From: Anaerolineales bacterium UBA6663
GTDB lineage: Bacteria; Chloroflexota; Anaerolineae; Anaerolineales; UBA6663
Assembly: GCA_002455335.1 (NCBI GenBank)
Contig: DKKP01000300.1
Span: 4,995 to 11,240, forward strand
Direction of reading: 5' to 3'
DNA: 6,246 nucleotides
How positions within the stretch are numbered: position 1 is the stretch's first letter; every line of letters starts with the position of its first letter. Under the pieces are notes generated by a model. The model was not told the origin of the DNA. It saw only the letters and a program-made list of their open reading frames with translations, and ran no database searches. Shown piece by piece: positions 1 through 4,120 of the stretch. Both the position numbers and the translations under genes were made by a program.

Positions 1-285
1 GCCTGGCCGTCGGCCGAGATCGCTGTGATGGGCCCCGACGGCGCGGTCAGCATCATCTTCCGTAAGGAGCTCGCCGAGGCCGCTGACCCCGCCGCGCGCA
101 AGGCCGAGCTTGTCCAGGAATACCGTGAGAAGTTCGCCAACCCGTACGTCGCCGCGGGGCGGGGCTTCATCGACGACGTGATCGAGCCGCGCGAGACCCG
201 CGCGCGCCTGATCAACGGCCTCGAGATGCTTGAAAATAAGCGCGACAGCAACCCGCAGAAGAAGCACGGCAACATCCCGCTGTAA
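1..285 (+). CDS. Acyl-CoA carboxylase, carboxyltransferase (beta) subunit, C-terminal fragment
   Basis: This is the last 94 codons of a gene that begins left of the window; the frame is open from base 1 and ends at TAA 283-285. The visible protein contains [17 protein letters not shown], then [21 protein letters not shown], then [16 protein letters not shown], and ends in KHGNIPL. These are the conserved C-terminal stretches of the biotin-dependent propionyl-CoA/methylmalonyl-CoA carboxylase beta chain (PccB/MmdA/AccD5 group). Family knowledge: this subunit transfers the carboxyl group from carboxybiotin to an acyl-CoA in the cytoplasm, and the C-terminal half helps bind carboxybiotin. The fragment lacks the acyl-CoA-binding N-terminal half, so propionyl-CoA, acetyl-CoA and methylmalonyl-CoA enzymes cannot be told apart here. 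A role in propionate metabolism, or in the 3-hydroxypropionate cycle of some Chloroflexi, would be inference. The family is nearly certain; the substrate is not. Confidence 0.93.
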   Translation, partial: AWPSAEIAVMGPDGAVSIIFRKELAEAADPAARKAELVQEYREKFANPYVAAGRGFIDDVIEPRETRARLINGLEMLENKRDSNPQKKHGNIPL

Positions 286-287
286 CG

Positions 288-323
288 AACGCGAAGGGCG
301 GCGCCTGCGCCGCCCTTCGCGTT
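288..323. terminator. Perfect hairpin between convergent genes, likely bidirectional terminator
   Basis: Bases 288-303 (AACGCGAAGGGCGGCG) are exactly complementary to 308-323, giving a 16-bp stem with a 4-nt loop (CCTG, 304-307). It starts 3 nt after the carboxylase stop codon and ends next to the stop codon of the convergent HD gene (324-326), so it fills the whole 38-bp gap. The A/T bases that would form a U tract are only AAC/GTTT at the stem base. It is therefore a strong hairpin with a weak T run and probably serves both strands. Confidence 0.8.
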
Positions 324-1409
324 TCAGTCGCGGTGCTGGCGCAGGAACTCGCGCGCCTTGCTGTGGGTCAGCGTGCGCAGCGCCTTGAGGCGCTCGGACG
401 GGGGGCGGGTCGTGTCCTGGATGAGGCGCGTGTAGCCGGTGGCCGTGTCGACCTCGCTGAGCATGTCCAGGAACTCCGTGGCCCGCGCGCGCATGGCCTG
501 GCCCTCGCTGCGTGCGGTCGGTGTGAGGAACTCGCTGATCACGCTCTGCACGGTGCCGGAACATGAGCGCACGCAATCGTAGAGATCGCGCGGCCCATTG
601 GGAACGTTGTTGACAAGCAGCGTCAGGTTGATCAGGAAGATCTTGATCAAACCGCCGGCGTGCAGCAGATCCTCGCGATACGGCCGCCGCTCGAGGCTAC
701 CGACGTAGAGCATGTCGTTGATGTCGGCGTCATGGAAGCTCGCCGCGAGCCGTAGCCCCACGATCCGGTCGGGGCGCGAGATGTCGACAAGCAGACCGGG
801 CGTGATCTCGGGGTCGTTCAGGCTGAGCTCGAAAAGCGTGCGTTTGTAGTAGGCCCCGAACTGATGGCCGATGACCGTGGTCAGCACCTCGGTCTGGTCG
901 TCGCGCGACAGGGCGCTGAAGCCGAGCGCCGGGTCGGCTGTGATGATATACGCGCTGACCAGATGATGCGCCGCGTCGTAGACCGCCGAGTAGGCGTCGA
1001 CCTCCGGATCCAGCCGGCGCCGCAGGCCGAGCCAGAGCAGGTCGATCTCGTAGTCGCTCAAGCCAAGTAGCGTTTTGGCGCGCTCGCCGAAGGCCAAACG
1101 CGCCTGGGTCGGGGTGACGGCGACCGGCAGCAGCGTCGCCAGGTCGTCGCGCGGGATCCACTTCCCTAGATCATGACTGAAGGTGCAGGCATCGAGCAGC
1201 AGGCTGTCGCGCCGCGACATCATCACCGGGGCGCCGGGCACCGTCGCTCGGACCAGCTCGTTGTAGAACAGCCAGTGGGCGCGGTTGGAGACGTGCCGCA
1301 GGTGGTCGAGCTGCTCGTACTGGTCAGGGCGCACCGAAAGGTAGGCGTTGGCCCGAGCCTGGACAGCCTCGACGAAACCCAACAGGGGATCAGGGGCAAC
1401 GTCTGTCAT
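324..1409 (-). CDS. HD-domain protein, probable metal-dependent phosphohydrolase
   Basis: The protein has 361 residues from the ATG at 1409-1407. A GTG 12 codons upstream (1445) is in frame, but the extra residues MPGGETLYNRAA look like translated promoter, and a TACAAT box lies inside that stretch, so the ATG is preferred. The sequence fits an HD fold: candidate first metal ligand H39 (HLRHVSNRAH, with H36 nearby), the HD doublet H79-D80 in FSHDLGKW, H148/H149 in DAAHHLVSAY, H182 in VIGHQFGAYY, and a late D in SFHDADINDML (residues 225-234). HD proteins hydrolyse phosphate esters such as nucleotides, cyclic dinucleotides or (p)ppGpp using one or two metal ions. I see no GYP motif, no nucleotidyltransferase domain, no signal peptide and no clear membrane segment, so it should be a cytoplasmic stand-alone HD protein. 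The roughly 130 C-terminal residues are helical-looking and unrecognised. The substrate is unknown. It lies downstream of rlmB on the same strand but behind a terminator. Confidence 0.72.
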   Translation of the reverse strand: MTDVAPDPLLGFVEAVQARANAYLSVRPDQYEQLDHLRHVSNRAHWLFYNELVRATVPGAPVMMSRRDSLLLDACTFSHDLGKWIPRDDLATLLPVAVTPTQARLAFGERAKTLLGLSDYEIDLLWLGLRRRLDPEVDAYSAVYDAAHHLVSAYIITADPALGFSALSRDDQTEVLTTVIGHQFGAYYKRTLFELSLNDPEITPGLLVDISRPDRIVGLRLAASFHDADINDMLYVGSLERRPYREDLLHAGGLIKIFLINLTLLVNNVPNGPRDLYDCVRSCSGTVQSVISEFLTPTARSEGQAMRARATEFLDMLSEVDTATGYTRLIQDTTRPPSERLKALRTLTHSKAREFLRQHRD

Positions 1410-1418
1410 CGCGGCGCG

Positions 1419-1424
1419 ATTGTA
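1419..1424 (-). promoter_or_regulatory. Candidate -10 box (TACAAT) of the HD gene
   Basis: On the minus strand TACAAT sits 9 nt (CGCGCCGCG) before the ATG at 1409. A transcript starting about 7 nt downstream of the box would have a leader of only 1-3 nt. There is no Shine-Dalgarno sequence in the spacer. At 17-bp spacing the -35 position reads CTGTGC (1447-1442), a poor match to TTGACA, so support comes from the -10 box and the upstream terminator only. Confidence 0.4.
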
Positions 1425-1474
1425 CAGCGTTTCGCCTCCGGGCACAGTTTGGGCCGGTTGAAGGGACTAAAAAC

Positions 1475-1528
1475 GGCGCAAAAGAGGGCCGGTTGGGCCG
1501 GGGGGCTCAACCGGCCCTCTTTTGCGCC
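1475..1528 (-). terminator. Rho-independent terminator of the RlmB-like gene
   Basis: Bases 1475-1495 and 1508-1528 are perfectly complementary, giving a 21-bp stem with a 12-nt loop (1496-1507). On the minus strand the stem begins directly after the TAG stop (1531-1529). It is followed by GTTTTTAG (1474-1467), a proper T run for that strand. On the plus strand the stem is followed by CTATTTCTTCC, a weaker run, and no gene needs terminating there. The element separates the methyltransferase from the downstream HD gene. Confidence 0.9.
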
Positions 1529-2272
1529 CTATTTCTTCCGGGCGGAGCGGGCCGCGTAAAGCGCGAGTGAAGCCGCCACCGCGGCGTTGAGCGACTGAAC
1601 ATGCCCGTGCATCGGCAGGTGCAACAGAAAGTCGCAGCGGTCGCGCACCAGTCGACGCAATCCGCTGCCCTCATTGCCGATCACGAGCCCGAGCGCGCGA
1701 TCGAGATCGACGCGGTCGATCGACTGGCTGTCTGTAGCCAGGTCGAGCCCGGCCAGCCAGACATCCCTGTCGCTCAGTTTGCGCATGGCGTCGACCAGAT
1801 TCGGCACCTGCGCGACAAGCAGATGCTCGGCGCCGCCGGCGGCCGTGTTGACGACAGTCGGCGTGATCTCGCAGCCGCGCCGTTCCTGGATGACAACGCC
1901 GTGCACGCCCATCGCATCCGCTGTCCGCAAAATCGCGCCCACATTCCGCGGATCCTGGATGAGGTCGAGCAGGAGCACGAGCGGCGCCTCGCCCGCGCGC
2001 TCGGCCGCGCCAAAGATGTCTTCGAGGTCGGCGTAGGCAAAGGGACCGACCTCGAGCACGAGGTTCTGGTGGCGTTCGCCGTGCACAAGCAAGTTCATGG
2101 ACTTCTTGTCGGTGTCTTCGATGCGCACACCGCGTTTCTGTGCCTCGCCGATCAGCTCCTGCGCGTCACGCAGATCGGCGTCGCGGGCGACGATCAGGCG
2201 GTAGGGGCGTCGGCGCCCGGCGCGCAGGCATTCACGGATGGCGTTTCGTTTGAAGAGTAGATCTCGGGTCAT
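1529..2272 (-). CDS. rlmB: SpoU/TrmH-family RNA 2'-O-methyltransferase, RlmB-like (23S rRNA Gm2251 type)
   Basis: The protein has 247 residues, the usual length for RlmB-type enzymes. All three SPOUT motifs are visible. Motif 1 is DPRNVGAILRTADA (107-120), with the conserved N110 and R116. Motif 2 is VIGNEGSGL (197-205), with E201. Motif 3 is SLNAAVA (227-233), with N229. Motifs 2 and 3 form the knotted S-adenosylmethionine pocket. The N-terminal 75 residues match the small substrate-binding domain of this group, including FKRNAIRECL (where GRNAV is usual) and RHQNLVLEV (where HQG is usual). The family transfers a methyl group from SAM to a ribose 2'-OH; RlmB itself modifies G2251 in the 23S rRNA peptidyl-transferase centre. 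The target here is inferred from family resemblance, and a paralogue such as TsnR/AviRb-like or a tRNA TrmH is possible. The start ATG (2272-2270) is supported by an upstream TATACT box. A strong terminator follows the stop. It is divergent from the beta-helix gene. Confidence 0.87.
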   Translation of the reverse strand: MTRDLLFKRNAIRECLRAGRRRPYRLIVARDADLRDAQELIGEAQKRGVRIEDTDKKSMNLLVHGERHQNLVLEVGPFAYADLEDIFGAAERAGEAPLVLLLDLIQDPRNVGAILRTADAMGVHGVVIQERRGCEITPTVVNTAAGGAEHLLVAQVPNLVDAMRKLSDRDVWLAGLDLATDSQSIDRVDLDRALGLVIGNEGSGLRRLVRDRCDFLLHLPMHGHVQSLNAAVAASLALYAARSARKK

Positions 2273-2280
2273 ATGGGTCC

Positions 2281-2286
2281 AGTATA
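2281..2286 (-). promoter_or_regulatory. Candidate -10 box (TATACT) of the RlmB-like gene
   Basis: On the minus strand TATACT is followed by GGACCCAT (8 nt) and then the ATG at 2272. The spacing predicts transcription starting at or just before the start codon. The only possible ribosome-binding bases are a GGA at 2280-2278, which would lie largely outside such a transcript. No TTGACA-like hexamer is seen 16-18 bp upstream; a TTGAGC at 2300-2295 is only 8 bp away, too close to act as a -35. Confidence 0.45.
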
Positions 2287-2335
2287 ACGCCGCCGCTCAA
2301 TGATTTTTCGCATGGCCTTAGCCGCCGTCGCGGCG

Positions 2336-2341
2336 TACCAT
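2336..2341 (+). promoter_or_regulatory. Candidate -10 box (TACCAT) of the secreted beta-helix gene
   Basis: TACCAT is followed by CAGGCC (6 nt) and then the ATG at 2348, so transcription about 7 nt downstream of the box would start at the A of the ATG. No Shine-Dalgarno sequence is placed at a usable distance. No recognisable -35 lies upstream. A dyad, CGCCG-TCG-CGGCG (2323-2335), abuts the box and could be an operator or chance in GC-rich DNA. Confidence 0.3.
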
Positions 2342-2347
2342 CAGGCC

Positions 2348-4111
2348 ATGTATTCACTCAGACATCTCGCTGGCCTCCTGATCCTCGTCTCGCTGTGCCT
2401 CGTCCCCACGCCGAATGCCCGGGCGGCCGGCGTCCTCACGAACTGCACGGAGGCCGGTCTGCGTTCGGCGATCGCCTCGGGCGGCCTGATCACGTTCGAT
2501 TGTGGCGGGCCAGTGACGATCACGCTCGCCAGCCCGATCACGTTCACGACGAACACCACCCTTGACGGCGGCGGGCTTGTAACGCTCAGCGGCAACAACG
2601 CAACAGGCCTGTTGGTCAGCAACAACAACCTGACGATCACGCTGCGCGGCCTGACGTTGCGCGACGGGCGCAGCGCCGATCAGGGCGCCGGCTTCAAGGT
2701 CGGCTTCTATAACACGTTGCTGATCGACGCCGTGACCTTCGTCAACAACGTCTCCACCCGCGACTCGGCCGCGTGCGACGGCGGCGGCGGCCTCTTTATC
2801 GGCGGCGGGAGCACGGCCACGATCACGGCCTCGACCTTTACCGGCAACCAGGCCAACAACGGCGGCGCGATCAACAGCCTGCGCACCGACCTGACGCTTC
2901 GCAACAGCGCCTTCACCGACAACCAGGCCATCCACACGGCCCGCATCGACGGCTTTGGCGATTGCGGCGGCGGCGGCGCGGTCTACATCGACGGCGCCAA
3001 CTCGTTTTCGAAGGCCAGCACGCTCCTGCTCCAGGCGAACACCTTCACCAACAACCGCACAAACAACCATGGCGGCGCGATCTTCATCGGCGTCTACGCC
3101 AACGAGTTTGTGACCGTCGATTCGAGCACGTTCAGCGGCAATCGCGCGGTCAAAAACACCCGCGGCGAGGCCGGCACGGGCGGCGGCATCTGGTTCGGGC
3201 GTGGCAATCCGGGCCAGGCCACGCCACCGCTGACGTTGACCAACCTGTCGTTCATGAGCAACCACGCCGATCATCAGGGCGGGGCGGTGTGGGTCGACGC
3301 GTCGGCGAACCTCACGAACGTGACGTTCTACGCCAACGACGCGGTCAACCCGGCGTCGCTGGCGGCCGACGATTGGCGGCGCGGCAATGGCGGCGCGCTG
3401 GCCGAGAGCCTGCTGTCAGGCGAGCCGCCGCTCAACCTGGTCAACGTCACGTTCGCCAACAACCACGCCGGTTTCAACGGAGGCGCGATCGCGGGCGACT
3501 CGGCGGCGCTTCGCAATGTGGTCTTTAGCGCCAACACGGGCGGCAACCCCTGGGCGATCCAACAGCACTGCACTGGCCCACTCGCCAATCAGGGCGGCAC
3601 GTTTCAATATCCGAATCGCAACCCCAACCCCAACTACTGGAACGAAACAAACTGCGCCGCGTCGCTGACGATCGCCGATCCACGCCTTGGCGCTCTGACA
3701 GCCGATGCGGTTCCCGGGCTGGCGCCGCTGCCGGATAGCCCGGTGCTGAACGCCGGGGTCTCGTGCCCGGCGACCGACCAGCGCGGCCTTCCGCGTCCGC
3801 AAGGCCCTGGTTGTGATAGCGGCGCGATCGAGATGGGTTTGAGCGTCAGCCCTACTGTGCTCGGCCCGGGCGACACGACGCTGACGGTGCGTGGGGATGG
3901 GTTCACGGCGAGCAGTCAGGTTACCTGGAACGGCCAGACGCGCTCGACCACGTTTGTCAATAGCACCACCTTGCGCGCGACGTTGTTGTCAGCCGATGTC
4001 GCATCGCCCGGCACGGCGATCGTCAGCGTGAGCACGGCCGCCGGCCAGAGCCAGACGGTCTTGATCTGGGCCCGGGTGGATCGGTTGTATCTGACGTTGC
4101 TTCGCCGCTAG
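2348..4111 (+). CDS. Secreted right-handed beta-helix (Pmp-like repeat) protein with C-terminal IPT/TIG-like domain
   Basis: The protein has 587 residues from the ATG at 2348. An in-frame ATG at 2300 would place 16 extra residues before a well-formed signal peptide, so the later start is chosen. The signal peptide is MYSLRHLAGLLILVSLCLVP..., with likely cleavage after ARA (residue 26). The mature N terminus has TNCTEAGLRSAIASGG...TFDCGG with C33 and C52, the usual opening of such bacterial beta-helix proteins. Nine units of the form [ST]-F-x-x-N, many followed by N-x-GGA (residues about 130-396), predict a parallel beta-helix. Residues 461-495 carry DSPVLNAG...CPATDQRG...CDSGAIE, the choice-of-anchor Q type motif. 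Residues about 498-575 (LSVSPTVLGPGDTTLTVRGDGF...) look like an IPT/TIG immunoglobulin-like domain. The chain ends RLYLTLLRR. It should be exported; adhesion, carbohydrate binding or a structural surface role are possible. I see no catalytic residues I can assign. It is divergent from rlmB and convergent with the membrane-protein gene 9 bp downstream. Confidence 0.85.
   Translation: MYSLRHLAGLLILVSLCLVPTPNARAAGVLTNCTEAGLRSAIASGGLITFDCGGPVTITLASPITFTTNTTLDGGGLVTLSGNNATGLLVSNNNLTITLRGLTLRDGRSADQGAGFKVGFYNTLLIDAVTFVNNVSTRDSAACDGGGGLFIGGGSTATITASTFTGNQANNGGAINSLRTDLTLRNSAFTDNQAIHTARIDGFGDCGGGGAVYIDGANSFSKASTLLLQANTFTNNRTNNHGGAIFIGVYANEFVTVDSSTFSGNRAVKNTRGEAGTGGGIWFGRGNPGQATPPLTLTNLSFMSNHADHQGGAVWVDASANLTNVTFYANDAVNPASLAADDWRRGNGGALAESLLSGEPPLNLVNVTFANNHAGFNGGAIAGDSAALRNVVFSANTGGNPWAIQQHCTGPLANQGGTFQYPNRNPNPNYWNETNCAASLTIADPRLGALTADAVPGLAPLPDSPVLNAGVSCPATDQRGLPRPQGPGCDSGAIEMGLSVSPTVLGPGDTTLTVRGDGFTASSQVTWNGQTRSTTFVNSTTLRATLLSADVASPGTAIVSVSTAAGQSQTVLIWARVDRLYLTLLRR
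2735..3535 (+). repeat. Nine-unit beta-helix repeat array within the secreted protein gene
   Basis: Units anchored on TFVNN, TFTGN, AFTDN, TFTNN, TFSGN, SFMSN, TFYAN, TFANN and VFSAN begin at protein residues 130, 163, 188, 232, 261, 301, 326, 368 and 392. Spacing is irregular (24-44 residues) because Gly-rich loops such as DCGGGGAVYIDG are inserted. At DNA level, GGCGGCGCG followed by AT or CT recurs at the GGA(I/L) positions, which could favour recombination between units. Confidence 0.85.
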
Positions 4112-4120
4112 GCGGCCGGC

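Noticed and set aside
1601..2260. 219-codon plus-strand frame opposite the RlmB-like gene
   Set aside because: The minus strand carries all three SPOUT motifs. The plus-strand product is low-complexity and has no family resemblance.
2435..2460. Possible lipoprotein signal at the Cys in LVSLCLVP (residue 17 of the beta-helix protein)
   Set aside because: The Cys lies within the hydrophobic core and has Leu at -1, unlike a lipobox. The ARA site at residues 24-26 is a better signal-peptidase I site. The Cys near 2435-2460 (TNCTEAG) is in the mature protein.
2354..3274. 306-codon open frame antisense to the beta-helix gene
   Set aside because: Its translation is Arg/Ala/Val/Asp-rich with no recognisable motif, it mirrors the Gly/Asn-rich repeats on the other strand, and long antisense frames are expected in GC-rich genes.
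2773..3528. 251-codon second plus-strand frame inside the beta-helix gene
   Set aside because: It reads as Arg/Gln/His-rich repeats, the out-of-frame translation of the GGC/AAC repeat codons.
2735..3535. Repeat array considered as CRISPR or tandem DNA repeat
   Set aside because: Repeats are protein-level, in frame, of irregular length and have no constant DNA unit or spacers.
4104..4116. GCCGC-TAG-GCGGC as a terminator between the convergent genes
   Set aside because: The stem has only 5 bp with a 3-nt loop and no T run, so it is too weak to call in GC-rich DNA.
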